64,000 bases of DNA from Allacma fusca (taxonomy: Eukaryota > Arthropoda > Collembola > Symphypleona > Sminthuridae). The notes under the pieces are model-generated. The model was not told where the DNA came from, ran no database searches, and saw only the letters and a list, made by a program, of their open reading frames with translations. Location: NCBI GenBank assembly GCA_947179485.1, contig OX359245.1, positions 61,305,067 to 61,369,066 of the forward strand, written 5' to 3'. Of this stretch, positions 1 through 12,028 are shown piece after piece. Both the position numbers and the translations under genes were made by a program. Within the stretch, counting starts at the first letter, position 1. Every line of letters begins with the position of its first letter.

Positions 1-138
1 TACAATTCTAGAAACTTATCTGCAACTATTGTAAATAATAGAACTTGGAAAAACAAGCAAGTCGCTACAAATGAGAATTGAGGAAGGATTGCACAGAGTC
101 TTTTATGCAAGGGAATTCCACTGCTTCTTATTTGTTGA

Positions 139-1497
139 CTAACAAATCCCACTGTACATGGCGTTGATCATCTGGGCATCTAAGGCGGACAAGGCGTTCC
201 TTTGCCCTAACCGACTAATGGCCACGCTGCTGCTTTTCGGAGTAATGGTCTGAATGGCAGTGTTAGCGGCAAAAGCGTATGCTGAGTAGTGCATGATGCT
301 GTCGAAGTCATATGGCATGTTGTATAGGGCAGCTACGGCAGTGGTGTAAGTAACAAAGTTGTACTGGTACTCTAGAATGGGCACAAACAACGATCAAAAT
401 TCCAGAGGATTCATATTTCACACTAACATAGAGTGCTCTGACTGTAACATGCCTCCTTAAACACGTCGAACTTCATCATACAAAAATGTTTACATAAATT
501 TATATTTTACACAATACTTATTTTTAAGCGCAAAAGAATACACCACTGATATTGCTGAAGATGAGCTATGTACGTATTTCCTCAAAATGTGGAAGCAAAT
601 TGAACAAGTTTAAATTAATATTTGTCAACTTACGGCTTGGAATATTATTGAAATTTATTGTCACGTAGTTATCTCTGTCGGACCGGGATTGGGTGTGGTA
701 AAATCCAATGGTATGTATCAATTCATGAGCAACGAGCCCACTTATAGCACAAGTTCCGGAGGGGTAGTTACCCTGAATGTTGACAGTATTCGCTTTCCCA
801 GACTGCACCCCAACATCAGCCCAACAACCAGTTCCGTCCACACCCCTCACAATATTGACGTAGCTTGCTTCCGATACACGTTGCGTGAATTTGATACAAG
901 TGTAGTTTGAGATCTTAGTCAACGCCAGTTTCACTTCCGCCAGTTCCGTGGAAGCTGAAGATTAAGTAATTAATTAACACTAAAGCTTATTCTTGTACAC
1001 AAAATTCCAATAAATCAAACAGGTTAAAATTTTAGAGCTGTGCGATTCTTCTGCCTCAAATAAAATGCTCTAAAATTGATTTACTAAAAGGGATTAAAAT
1101 ATTTCTACGACAAAAAGTTTTAAGAAAATTTTAAAGAATTTACTGAAGCTTGAATCAATGACATAAGGAATTTTTCCTCCAGGCCATCTGTAGTTGCTGC
1201 CAACAATCCCTTGCTTGAGTTCTTCCAATTGGTCTTCATTCAGTCTCATGTCACCCCCAGGGTAGGGACCTCTTTCGTCCATGTTGTCTCTGCGGATTGC
1301 TGGGAATGAAAAAATTAAATACGTTTTAAAGTAGCCATCCTGTTCATGTAAAATATAATTTTAGCACTGGCGATTTTAAATAAAAACTTACTCTCGTTTA
1401 AACTTTTAGGTTCATCGAGCCCAGCAATGAGTGGCCTGTATTTGCAAGACACTGCTGCCACCAAAAGTAATAGGATACAAATGTTGCCAGTGTTCAT
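139..1497 (-). CDS. Astacin-family zinc metalloprotease, gene 1 (4 exons)
   Basis: Predicted secreted M12A metalloprotease that would cleave extracellular proteins. I infer exons 1392-1497, 1144-1299, 634-954 and 139-371 (106, 156, 321 and 233 nt). All have AG/GT borders and join in frame to 271 aa. Exon 1 gives a signal peptide with the core LLLLVAAVSC. Exon 2 holds a short propeptide whose PGGDM resembles the astacin aspartate-switch motif, then the start of the catalytic domain (NYRWPGGKIPYVID). Exon 3 has the zinc site HELIHTIGFYH. Exon 4 has the Met-turn SIMHY. Four cysteines (NYTC, GCW, SGTC and the C-terminal residue) fit the usual two disulfides. There is no EGF or CUB tail, so it is a minimal astacin. 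A near copy with the same exon lengths lies at 16911-18238. Splice sites are read by eye and not supported by transcripts. Confidence 0.9.
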
Positions 1498-1606
1498 TTT
1501 TGCGAAATATTGTTTTTGTAATTTGCCGAAACTTTTGCTGAGCTTATTTTTATCGGATAAGTCTAGCCTGGGGAACTGAGGATGAAATGTATGCATTTAT
1601 TCGGTG

Positions 1607-1614
1607 CTTTTATA
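1607..1614 (-). promoter_or_regulatory. TATA box of astacin gene 1
   Basis: The minus strand reads TATAAAAG about 110 nt upstream of the start codon at 1497. The second astacin gene has the same octamer about 100 nt upstream of its ATG. Confidence 0.55.
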
Positions 1615-1722
1615 TGCAAATTCTTTTATGGGTAAATTTTTGTATGCCGGAACTCTGAGTGAAACTAGGTTACTTAAAACAGTTGGCTGTCAAAAATGTT
1701 TCCTAAAATGGATTTATTGCCA

Positions 1723-2410
1723 CTTCCCGTGTCTGTTCATAGATTTTGCAAATAGTCATGCAATTGACATTAAAAATATGCAAAGTTTTTTTACATGCCC
1801 GTTTTGAGAATGTGAACTTAAACTTAAAATTGTGGATTAAATATTTCAATCTGTTATCGGTACTGATTCGGAATGGTACGGGAAAAAATTGGTTCGGGAT
1901 AAACCAATATCGGGTTAGTCGGTTTCGGGATAGTATCGGTACCGGGACAAAAAATATATTTTCCCCGTTTCGGGATAATAATTTCCCGAACCGAAATTTC
2001 GGGTATCGGAACGTTACCAGTTCCTGATTTGCAAGATTTCATTCGGTTCGGAATGGTACGGTGGCCGGGACGGTTTTTTTGTCTAGATAAGAAACACCAT
2101 TGCAAAGGTATCATGATGACATCAAATTGTCTGCAGATACATAGTATCAATATGTCTGCAGAAGTTTGGCTTCCAAGTACGTACATCGTTTCGAAGATTT
2201 AGTAGTCACAGGAGGTGTCTTGTCAAATCTTTTAGCACGCGCTCAAATATGGCGTGATCGTAAAACTAGTTTCCTGCTGTGGGCTGCAAAAAACGGGAAA
2301 GGGAAGGGCTTGAACATATATATGGATATGCACTTACGTATTTATGTGTATTTTTTAATCCTCGAGATATGTTTTTTTTCGATTCATGAGTGTTAATTAG
2401 TTGTCGATGT
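1723..2410. repeat. Dispersed duplicated segment, copy 1
   Basis: The flanks of this segment (about 1723-1815 and 2100-2410) closely match 5802-5890 and 6028-6330 in the same order. The middle differs: copy 1 carries a block rich in CGGGAT/TCGGTA motifs (about 1850-2097) that is absent from copy 2. That block ends with AGAAACAC, like the right end of the hAT element at 41786-42104, so it may be a diverged insertion. No coding content is recognised. Confidence 0.6.
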
Positions 2411-3131
2411 TTTCACCAGTGCATCGCATGGGTACAAAAATTCTGTACCTGGACCTGAACCTGGACCCAAATAGTGGGTACAGGGAAAAATCATACCCAA
2501 ACCCCGTACCTGAATAAAAGTACCCATTAATAAATGTTGGTACCTGGACCTGATTATTTTGTAAGTAGTGCGTACCTGTACCTGAATTGTACCTGTACCC
2601 AAATTATACCCAAAATATGGACCTGTACCTGAAAAATTTTCCTACGGACCTGTACCCAATCAGGTACTTTACAAAATTACTGAAAACGATTCAACATTCG
2701 ATGATTTACATCCCACCAATTACAAACTAGAAAAAATTCTGCCTCGCCATAATTTTTGCAATACTAGACACCTAATGAAACTATAACCTCTATTCCACCT
2801 GAGGCATAGCCATTTCCAATTAAATTTTCCACTTCTAGGTCATCATCCATAACCAAAGTATCATTTAACGCCATTTTTACTGGATCACAAGTGCAATTTG
2901 TAGTTACACATACTTATTGCTGGCACGTTGTGCTAAGTCAACCATCTCTATTGCATAAACGTATGTTTTTTCAAAAATTACGATGTACTCCTGTAAACAC
3001 GCTGAATATCAAAATAAGCCTGTAGGTCGGTGAGAAAGCCTCATTCTACGCTAGATGCCTCGTAAGATGGATTTGTGTTTGTAAAAGTACCCACATTTTC
3101 AGGTATTAATTTGTCAGGTCCAGGTATATTG

Positions 3132-3923
3132 TAGAGCATCTCGGGCGGGTAAAATTTACGGGTAAGCCAGCAAAAAGCCCGGCCCGCACGGGCTTCGAGC
3201 GGGTACGGGTAAAAATTATTACGTTTGACGGGCTACGGGCGGGTACGGTCTTTTCATCGCGGTTAAAAAAGACCGTGAGAAATTCCATTAGTTGTGAATG
3301 CAGGAGCAGCGGTTGTGAATGTACATAGACTTGAATGACTTGAACGAATTTCAGGCGTTTGTAATTTTAGCTTTCAAACAAACTAAGGCTTGATGTACGA
3401 TAGAGCATCACCCCGTGGGATATTTTATGCCCGTGCCCGTCTGTACGGCGGTTACTAAATAACAAAGGCAGGTATGCAAGAAAAGTTTTCTTGCATACCT
3501 GCTATTGTTATTTAGTAAGTTTCATTTCTGTGGAAAAAACCATTTAGTCTAGAAGATGAATCCTGCTTGTAGTTCAAGTATTTGTAATAAGAATCCAGAA
3601 GTTAACATTGTAATAAATTCAAGAACGCCACCAGAAGTGCTTTCCAAAGCCGAAATAGCAGCATAAGGTTTTGTATTGCGTTCTTAATAAACAAGGTAGT
3701 TTAACGACTGTATGTAACGGTCAAGAACGCCAATATTTTAAAATACAGTTTTTCAGTATTTAAGATGTATGGTATTTGCGGGCGGGCTACGGGCTTTTTT
3801 TAATTTTGCGGGCCGGGCCGGGCTTTTTCGATAAACATTAATTTCGGGCCGGGCGGGTACGGGTAAAACGTTACGAGCCGCGGGCAGGCACGGGCCTAAA
3901 ATATCCCACGGGGTGATGCTCTA
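3132..3923. mobile_element. Non-autonomous hAT element, TAGAGCATC family, copy 1
   Basis: The inverted ends read TAGAGCATC and GATGCTCTA. They are flanked by a perfect 8-bp direct repeat GTATATTG (3124-3131 and 3924-3931), the target duplication length of hAT transposons. Both subterminal regions are dense in CGGGCGGG/TACGGGTAAAA words in inverted orientation. No transposase is present. An internal copy of the terminus starts near 3403, followed by a long hairpin (3452-3518), so the element itself looks composite. Confidence 0.88.
3452..3518. repeat. Near-perfect palindrome inside the hAT element
   Basis: Two arms of about 33 bases (3452-3484 and 3485-3518), beginning TTACTAAATAAC and ending GTTATTTAGTAA, pair almost perfectly with essentially no loop. 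This could extrude as a cruciform or mark a fold-back insertion within the element. Confidence 0.75.
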
Positions 3924-4336
3924 GTATATTGGTAGCTGTTCCTGTCAGGTACAACCCAAAAAGTTCCAAGTTTGTACCTGTACAGAACACCTGGTTTTGT
4001 ACCCAAAATTTGGGTACATATAGCTAGTACCCATAAAGTACCCATCCAGTTTGGGTACTTAAATAGAGTACCCATTTTGGACCTGGACCTGTACCTGTAC
4101 CCAAATACTCAGGTACTGTGCCAGTTCATGCAACCTAATTGAAACCATGGCGAGGCACCGTCAACAAGTCACGTAAGCCACCGTGCTCACGCCAGCGCGA
4201 AGGTTGTAGTAACGGAGTTCTGCAGGTTGTCACGGTTTCGAATCCCCATGGCTGTATATTTTTTTGGAAATATTTTTCGCCTTTGTCAGTAAATTTTACA
4301 AGCATTCTTATTAGATTGTTAAAGCCATGTCAAATA

Positions 4337-4514
4337 CAGTCAACTCTCGCTATAAGGGATGCCCTTATAAGGGATTTATCGATATAAGGGATCAGGATTA
4401 GTAGCCCCGATTCCCATTTACACAATGTATAACACTATGCTTATAACGGATTAGTGTTTATAAGGGACAGATTTTGCCGGTCCCTTGAGCATCCCTTATA
4501 GATAGAGTTGACTG
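4337..4514. mobile_element. Tc1/mariner (pogo/Tigger-like) MITE
   Basis: Inverted ends CAGTCAACTCTCGCTATAAG and CAGTCAACTCTATCTATAAG (read inward) are flanked by TA on both sides (4335-4336, 4515-4516). The CAGT(C)AACTC start and TA target fit the pogo/Tigger group. At 178 bp it has no coding capacity. Confidence 0.75.
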
Positions 4515-4519
4515 TAGTG

Positions 4520-5601
4520 ATCTAATAAATGCGGAAAATGTGTAAACAATTTTCATCTTTATCATTTCAGAAATTATTTATAATCAAATACCACACTTGA
4601 ACATCTTTATAGTTGTAGAAATATTACAGGTAGTATAATTGCATTTCATGTACATATAGTGAAAAATTCCAGGATGCTACGGAACGGATCGAGTACGGAA
4701 AAGAAAAACCAGCATAATCCGGAACGGAACACAAACTGTGACGGCAACAAAACTGTACTTCTTTGTTCCAAACGATTTAAGTTAAAAAGTCCCGATGTCC
4801 CCAAAAATCGAAACGGAACCGGGAATAATATTTTTTGTAGGTTACGGAACGGAATTTCCTACGAAACAAAAATGTTGAACACATTGGAAGCTCTAGTCGA
4901 ATCCATGATTTATTACCGTTTACAAACACTATATGGGAGTATCTATACGGTTAATTTTAATTACCCAGAAATATTTTAATTTACTAGGGTAAATAGCCAT
5001 CGGCTTCGCCAATGGAAACTACATATATATTTCATATGCATAAGCCGTTTAGCAATTTGGTAGTTTGTACTTGCGGATCTATAAAATGCGCTTAGAAGAT
5101 AGAGCGAAGATTTAAAATCCTTTCATCATCTTGAAATTGTGGTATAGGATACTGCAATTTGTAGCATAACAGCACTTCTAGTATAAAACCGATCACTGTA
5201 CAAGTGCCATCTCCAATGCTACTTTTAAAACGCGTACTACCTATGGCACTACATATAGTTACGTGAGTATTCGCGTGTAGTGTAGTCATCGCTTGCAAGC
5301 AGAGGAAACCAATTATTGGAAGCTTTTGTGCTGTTTTCCATGCACATCTGAATCACATATTTCAAGAGGCGGTTTTTCGTATTCAGTTGCAGGCGTTCTC
5401 TTATTAAGCGAACATTTACCACCACCTGAAATGAATTCCATTCAGGTGAGCACACTCATCTTAATTCACCCGGTTGAGTTACCCTTAGGGTAAACTCCAG
5501 GAGATACCTATTGACACATATCTTCTGAAACATTATTACTAATATAAACAATAAAAGCATTATACGAATGAAATCGTAGTGTGTATGATACAGTCAAGAG
5601 T
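4520..5601. other. Intergenic, no gene recognised
   Basis: AT-rich sequence with a block of ACGGAAC/CGGAACGG-type words at about 4675-4870, which looks like an eroded repeat. No protein family, RNA gene or clear element ends were recognised. Confidence 0.5.
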
Positions 5602-5801
5602 NNNNNNNNNNNNNNNNNNNNNNNNNNNNNNNNNNNNNNNNNNNNNNNNNNNNNNNNNNNNNNNNNNNNNNNNNNNNNNNNNNNNNNNNNNNNNNNNNNN
5701 NNNNNNNNNNNNNNNNNNNNNNNNNNNNNNNNNNNNNNNNNNNNNNNNNNNNNNNNNNNNNNNNNNNNNNNNNNNNNNNNNNNNNNNNNNNNNNNNNNNN
5801 N
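5602..5801. other. Assembly gap of 200 N
   Basis: Exactly 200 unknown bases, probably a scaffolding gap of nominal size. Reading frames crossing it are meaningless. Confidence 0.99.
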
Positions 5802-6330
5802 CTTGTGTTCATAGATTTTACAAATAGTCATGCGTTTGACGTGAAACATATGCAAAGTTTTTTTGCATGTCAGGTTTGCGAAAATGTATGCACGTATATA
5901 TATATAGGATGGGCATGGATAATTGCTTCGTATAATCGTAAGCCGAAGAAGCAGGACATGATTACTATTTTTGCCAATCATTTTAACGTTCCTCCAGCAC
6001 ATCTCAGATACAGCCTGCCTTCCCTTCAAAGGTATCATGCTGACATGCAGTTCGTAGCAATATGGCTCCCAAAGCTTGCCTGCCACCTGCGTACATCGTT
6101 TCGAAGATTTTGTAGTCACAGGAGGTGGCTTGATCAAATCTTTTAAAGCACGTGATCAAATATGACGTGATCCTAAAACTAGTTTCCTGCTGTGGGCTGT
6201 CAAGAACAGGGAAGGGAAGGACTTGAACCTATGTATGTATATATACTTATGTATGTATGTATACGAATTTTTTAATTCTTGGGATATGATTTTTCGATTC
6301 ATGACTGGTAATTAGTTGTCGGTTTTTATA
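5802..6330. repeat. Dispersed duplicated segment, copy 2
   Basis: Same-orientation match to 1723-2410, for example the shared run around CGTACATCGTTTCGAAGATT and the following block around TTTCCTGCTGTGGGCTG. It begins directly at the assembly gap, so its left limit is unknown. Confidence 0.6.
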
Positions 6331-7400
6331 CACTCATTTATATTTACTCAAGCCAGGCATACATACATATATAGGTCGACAACTGATGATTCAGTAGTTC
6401 GTTTAAATGCATATTGTCCATTTGAGTAGCTTGCTGTTCCATTGATTATTAGTAGTTGATTTCCTTTAATTGTATATTTGATTTCCACTTCTGTTGGTTG
6501 TAATTCAGTAGAAGTTTATGCAGTGACAATGCTTGGTTTAGCGAAATGCAGTATATACTCTTTAAAATATAATATAAGATTTTCGTTTTCTCTACTCGCG
6601 ACAAGACATTCCAATCTTTATTTTAATTTAAGTGCCCTCAGAAATCACGAAGGGACCAAGATCGATGTCAATAAATGTAACTCAAAGCTTGTTGTTTTTC
6701 AGAATAAATTATATTTATAAATATTTAATTGCATTCCATCCTAATTAGTAGTTCGTTTTCCAATTTTGAGATATTATTGACCGAGATGTGACATCCCAGT
6801 AAGATTACATTGCAGTTTATTCAAAGTTTCACAATCTCTCCAAAATTTTACTCTCTAGATATTTTAATGATCAATCAACATGACATTAATTTTAAAAAAA
6901 AGTATTCAACGACTTTTTTCTAAAGGGGGAGGGCCAGTGTGTGATGATTTATTCTTACTAAAAATAATCTTGAAATTTTTATCGAAGATTTGATACAAAT
7001 GAACATACCGCCACAATATTGACCAGAATTTCGAAATTTCGATTGGAATTGTTTTAGCTGTTAGAACATTTAAATTATATGAACTGAGGTATCGTTGTTA
7101 TCGAGGTACTGCATCTCATTCAAAATTTACTAGAACTTTTCGATCAACTCGGCCAAAAATAAAAATAAAATCGATCGTTTTTTCGAAATTTTGAACACCA
7201 GTTGACTTTCTAGGTGAAAACAGATATTAACATTGTGGTCGTGTCATTAGTTACAATCGTTATGTAAATGCTTACCTTTCATTTCTGACTGTCTTCATTT
7301 TTACGTGAAACTTCTTCGGACGTGTTTCTGAGGAAGTCTGTTAGAAATTAAAGTGAACAGATGTGGAATTCAGAGCTCCTTTACAAGTTAATCTTCATAA
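6331..7400. other. Intergenic, nothing recognised
   Basis: AT-rich, with frequent stops in all frames. No family match, TIR pair or tandem repeat was noticed. Confidence 0.5.
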
Positions 7401-7408
7401 GCGAACAT

Positions 7409-8252
7409 TAGAGCATCACCCCGTGGGATATTTTAGGCATGTGCCCGCCCGCGGCCCGTAACTGTTTACCCGTACCCGCCCGGCCCGAAATTAAAGTTCA
7501 ACGATAAAGCCCGGCCCGGCCCGTAAAATTTAAAAAAGCCCGTAGCCCGCCCGCTAATACTAGTTCAGGTTGTAAATCTATAGTTATTGACCCAGATTAA
7601 TTTTCTTATTCTAAATACAACTAATATAAATAATAATAATAATTAATTATGTTAGAGACTAGAGAAATTTAAGTAATTAATAAAAATACTATAATTTATT
7701 ATTAACATTCTAAATTCTAATTTTACATTTTCTACTTCTTTTTAATGAAATTGGTAAGAGCTAGGGTTGTTTCCACTGCAGATTTCTAACAATTATGTTT
7801 GGCCAGAGTTGATGCCCATCCCTCCTTGGCGCGATTGCCTGCTAAAATATTCCTGCACGCATTGCACTTCACATACTTTATGGAAACCTATAGCCAACCA
7901 GTATCTGTTTAAATGTTTTCCAACCTTGCTTTTTTCCGGCTATTTCCTGTAATTTAATTCGTTGACATTGAATGTTAAGGCTTTGTTTTATAGGCAAAAT
8001 TACAAACGTTTGAAAATCGTCCCATGTATTCAAGTCAATGTACTTTTACAACCCCTGATCCTGCATGCACCACTCATGATTTTTTTCACGGGCTTTTATG
8101 GGCTTTCACGGTCTTTTTTAACCGCATTGAAAAGACCGTACCCGCCCGTAACCCGTCAAGCGTAATAAGTTTTACCCGTACCCGCTCGAAGCCCGGGCGG
8201 GCCGGGCTTTTTACGGGCTTACCCGTAAATTTCAACCGCCCGAGATACTCTA
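7409..8252. mobile_element. Non-autonomous hAT element, TAGAGCATC family, copy 2
   Basis: The ends read TAGAGCATC and GATACTCTA, with a perfect 8-bp target duplication GCGAACAT (7401-7408 and 8253-8260). Both ends are rich in CCCGCCCG/TACCCG words and match the element at 3132-3923 in opposite orientation. The centre is AT-rich and unrelated. No transposase. Confidence 0.9.
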
Positions 8253-8402
8253 GCGAACATTACAGTACAGCGCACAAGCTATCGATCAAATGCAACTTCA
8301 ACGCCACAGCCTTACTTTCTGGGGCACGTGCGGCCACTGAAGACAACTGATTCGGGATCCTAAATATTAGCTAATCAGCATTACCAGACTATACCTCAAT
8401 GC

Positions 8403-9016
8403 CGTGGTCCCAATCTTTCAATTCAATTCAAAAAATTCGTTTTGATTCAATTCAACTTATGAATTGAATGAAATACAATGATTCGATTCAATTCACGATT
8501 CACAGGAGTCAATTTGATTCATTTTTGCGTCCTGAATTGAATCGAATGATGATTCAAATCATTCAGACAGTAAAAGGTGGTAACGTTGACTGTAACATTA
8601 GGAGATTCGAGTTGCATATCCTGCTAATTAATTGTCCCATTATGGCCTAAATTGGACCGTTAGTAAATGCACTAATAATAATTAATAATAATTGATGTAT
8701 TTAATGCAAAAAAAATATTATTTACGAAATAATTGATAAGTCGGTTTCCAACAAAAATGTCTCAGAAACACGTGCGAGTTTTTTAATGTGATGCTTTACT
8801 AGCTGCATTTTTAACAGGATATGCAAACAAATTCGTTGCACGTGAATCATTTGAATCGCAATTCAAGGCATTTCGCGTGATTTCATTCATGAACTGAATT
8901 GAATGAAATGATTCAATTCATGTTTTGAATTGAATCAAAAAATGATGAATCAGAATTGAATTGAATTGAATCGAATCGAGTTTTTTTGATTCAGAATTGA
9001 AAGATCGGGACCACTA
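8403..9016. mobile_element. Non-autonomous hAT element, TAGTGGTCCC family
   Basis: The right end reads inward TAGTGGTCCCGATCTTTCAA and the left end GTGGTCCCAATCTTTCAA. The 8-bp direct repeat CTCAATGC flanks it (8395-8402, 9017-9024). The interior is dominated by degenerate GAATTGAAT/ATTCAATTC words. A related truncated copy starts near 28735. Confidence 0.85.
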
Positions 9017-9399
9017 CTCAATGCAGTTGGTAGAACTATTGGGGCAGAAAATACTGTGAACGTTTAAAGAGTAGCATCTAATTATGGAATCTGTATAGTT
9101 TAAAAATGGGGAAGCTGCAAATAAATTAAAAGATCTCCATTTCGTCAGGATAAACAATCCCCTAAGAAAAGTAATGCTGATAGGATTATCACCTTTTGTA
9201 AGTTACAACATGCTAATACATGAGCTAATCAAATAGGAAACATCAATACTTTCAATACAGCCTGAGGACCCCGAGACACAAAAAATTAAAAAAGGCTAAT
9301 GTGACTCGCAAAATGGGGGGAGGACAATTGTATAGACTTCCTATCCGTTACATTTTTTGGGGGTACAATGTCCCAATTTCCCTCTTATTCCAGGATTGA

Positions 9400-9990
9400 T
9401 TGACTTTTTGAACACATTACTTCTCTGGGATTCTGGAAATTGCTTTCGGTTTAATATTACACAACCCCGATTACAAGTACTGTATTACAGTAATGGTAGC
9501 GCGAAATTATTCTAAGTGGGAAAAATGACTTGATCATCCTAATTATCCTAAATGGTGGGATACAAAGGCATGTTCAATTGTGCAAAATAATTACATAACA
9601 TATCATCATATCGTGTAACGTTGCTATCTGCTTCTTAGAACGTAGACGTTGGCATTCATTGTGAAATTACAAACTTAAAAACTAGAAACACGGAGCAATA
9701 ATTCGTTTTAATTACACTGATTTCTCACCTGGTGAGGATATAATAACATAATGGCATTTCCCGATTTGTGATCTCTGTTTAGGTAAAATATTTCGTAATT
9801 AATTACTTTTATCAATCATTTGAGTAGTCAAATCATATTAGGCTCAGTATCTAAAATCAAGTTCCAACATTGACAGACTTCTGGTGATACTTAGAATCCA
9901 AATTCTCCCACATGCTAAACAAAAATATAAAATACTTGTACTAAATCCAGAGAGTTGAAATGTGATCTGTCAGTTATAGATTCGTCTATG
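9400..9990. repeat. Dispersed homologous segment, copy A
   Basis: Aligns by eye, same strand, with about 29335-29990, for example the TTTCGGTTTAATA..ACACA, TTACAAGTA and TTTCTCACCTGG stretches. Divergence is substantial, so the duplication is old. It may be part of an unrecognised transposon, possibly linked to the decayed hAT transposase just downstream. Confidence 0.5.
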
Positions 9991-10348
9991 ATAATAATAC
10001 GGTTTATTAACTACTGACATGTACGATCAGGGACTAAACCACGCCGGGAAAAGTGGGGAGTACAACGACCCTCACCAAAAATGGTTGAAGTAAATGACAA
10101 AATATCCCATATTTTTTCATGATTTCGGCCTTATATTTACGTATTAGGAGTTTTGCGTTTATGTAGAACAGAACAGTGTGATAAATAAATTGAGTAAAAA
10201 GGACTACGAATTCCGAGAAACCTTTTGGTGGTAGTCATTATACACGAAGGTCCCCATGAGCTCTTCAATTTCCAGTTGCTTTTTACAATTTCTGGGAAGC
10301 AGTGAATGACGCAGCAGGGGTTTAGTCTTTCCTGTCCAATTACGAATC

Positions 10349-10890
10349 TTAGATGTTTTTATTCGCCGTAAAGTGATCTCTCAGCTGTTGCGTATAGCTG
10401 ATTGGGAGCACGATTAAAATTTTTAAAAAGTTCCTAACTTCAGAGAAAATTTGACGAGCATCTGGGAGACAGGCCGTAAACCATGACAAAAATCCTGTTA
10501 TAAAGCTTTGGTCTACCCCTTCAATCCCATGAATCATAGTCATTTGAAGATTAAGTCTCTCTGAATTGAACTGGTACGAATCTGATATAGCATCTATTTG
10601 GTGCTCCCGGTATTTTGGTTTTAGTTGATTCCAGTTAAGCAATATTTTCTCTAACTCCTGGACTTTCGTGATCCCGGGCTGATCAAAACAGTAAGGTCGA
10701 TCGAATGGTTGAATATGTTTTGGTACTTTACTTCTGCAGTTGTAAAGACAGGTGGATTATTTATTCCATACCGCTTTGGTGTTTTGCGGATTCGGACTAG
10801 AGAAGAATGTTCTAAACGAAAACAGTCACAGGCTTCCTCCATGCGATTCCAAAGCCCACTGAAGACGTCCTGCCTTTCTGCTTTCTAAAA
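10349..10890 (-). pseudogene. Decayed hAT-type transposase fragment
   Basis: Two minus-strand frames give the C-terminal part of a hAT-like (ZMYM1-like) transposase. The first (about 10651-10890) has VFSGLWNR...RKTPKRY...FTTAEVKYQNIFNHSIDL, recalling the LW..L / R.RK.P.R / Y....F...ID pattern of these proteins. The second (10349-10645) has FSEVRNFLKILIVLPIS, like the dimerisation region that precedes SERSFS in hAT enzymes. The frames are offset near 10650 and the conserved SERSFS stretch is lost, so it is non-functional. It could be a remnant of an autonomous relative of the nearby non-autonomous hAT elements. Confidence 0.6.
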
Positions 10891-11635
10891 TTGTAATTTC
10901 GAAGCTTGAACAGTGCCACTGACAATGATTTTCGTAAATCACCTCAACAATTTCGAAAATCCCTGTTGACAAAAGATGCTTTCAGTAAAACACCTCAACG
11001 ATTTCAAAAATCCCAATCCCTGTTTTTAATCCCGTTTGAAAATCTCCCTGCGGAAGGCATTTTTTCCCTGGGAAGATTCTTCCCGTCTTTTCACATAAAT
11101 TCGACCCCTGTTTTTGAGCTGCATATATAATCCAGAGTGAGTTGCACATATGTCCGCTGACTTCGGTGTGTGCAAAATGTTTAAGAGATACTCATAATTT
11201 TGCACTGCAATGGTGACACTAGGCCCTCTAACCGTCCATCTCGTCGGAATATTCTTCGTTGTCTTCAAATGAAACTTTCCTGTGCTTCAATTCATAGCTA
11301 TGATTCAACCGTATGTACTGTATACTATATACCAAAACCTTAAGGTTCTCTAGCCTAGAAGCTTGAATGAAGTCCCAAATACGACTGATGCGACATGATG
11401 CACTCAACGGATAGTAGCGAAACGTTTTACTGTTTTTCTGACTGGTTGGGCACACGCACGCTCTTGTAATTACATGTTAGGTTACTAACTGATCTCTCGA
11501 ATGTCTGATTTTGGTAAATTTAGAGCTATTAATTCTGGAACTTGACATTTGTTGCCAAAATTGAGGGGGTACAATCCATATACTGTACCACCCTGGATAC
11601 AATCAGGGGGTACACAGTACCACCTGTACCAATGG
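10891..11635. other. Intergenic, nothing recognised
   Basis: Contains a short degenerate repetition of CACCTCAACRATTTC...AATCCC near 10935-11030, but no gene or element border that I can support. Confidence 0.45.
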
Positions 11636-11639
11636 GCTG

Positions 11640-11790
11640 TTTAGTCCGTGTACGATTGAGACATTTATTGTTCCAGCAACAATCAAATCCAATCAATGTC
11701 TTCAATCTGAAGACTCCTGTCTATTACGAAAATGCAATCTTGAAAACTGTGGGAATTTTTCATGCTATTTAGTTTTAATTTTCCAATACT
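11640..11790. repeat. Paralogous empty site of the hAT insertion at 39882
   Basis: This stretch matches the sequence on both sides of the hAT element at 39882-40959 (GTGTACGATTGAGACAT, CCAGCAACAATCAAATCC, GTCTTCAATCTGAAG, CTTGAAAACTGTGGGAATTT), but without the element and with one copy of the target-like AATCCAATC. It therefore represents the pre-insertion state of a duplicated segment. Confidence 0.7.
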
Positions 11791-12028
11791 GAGAAACTGA
11801 GATACTGCACTCAAAATTATCTCAAAGATATGATAAGGGCATTGTATTATTGCATTGAACTTATTCATAACGTAGATTTTGCTACCTGTTATCTTTTCAA
11901 CCTTTATGTAATCATTTATAACTACTGATAATTCCAGTACTTAGTCATGCTTTTGAAGAATAAAAAATATAAGGTCGCAGATATTTTAATTTTTTATTTC
12001 GTGTAATATCTTTGGTAATCCTTTAAAT

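Larger units (their letters stand above)
2417..4118. mobile_element. Degenerate TIR element interrupted by a hAT insertion
   Basis: The outer parts (2417-2680 and 3935-4118) are full of GTACCTG/GGACCTG words. The left end CAGTGCATCGCATGGGTAC resembles, on the other strand, the right end of the block at 12029-12329, so both seem to belong to one family. A complete hAT element (3132-3923) sits inside it. I found no matching target duplication around the outer ends, so the borders are approximate and the hAT assignment is only an inference. Confidence 0.4.

Noticed and set aside
2417-4118. hAT assignment of the outer GTACCTG-rich element
   Set aside because: The flanking octamers GTTTTCAC and TGCCAGTT do not match, so the target-duplication test fails; kept only as a degenerate TIR element.
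4140-4260. tRNA-like or tRNA-derived SINE sequence (B-box-like GGTTTCGAATCC near 4230)
   Set aside because: No convincing A box or cloverleaf could be laid out, and no second copy was seen in the window.
5508-6137. Long reading frames crossing the N gap
   Set aside because: Open only because unknown bases cannot create stops; no recognisable protein on either side.
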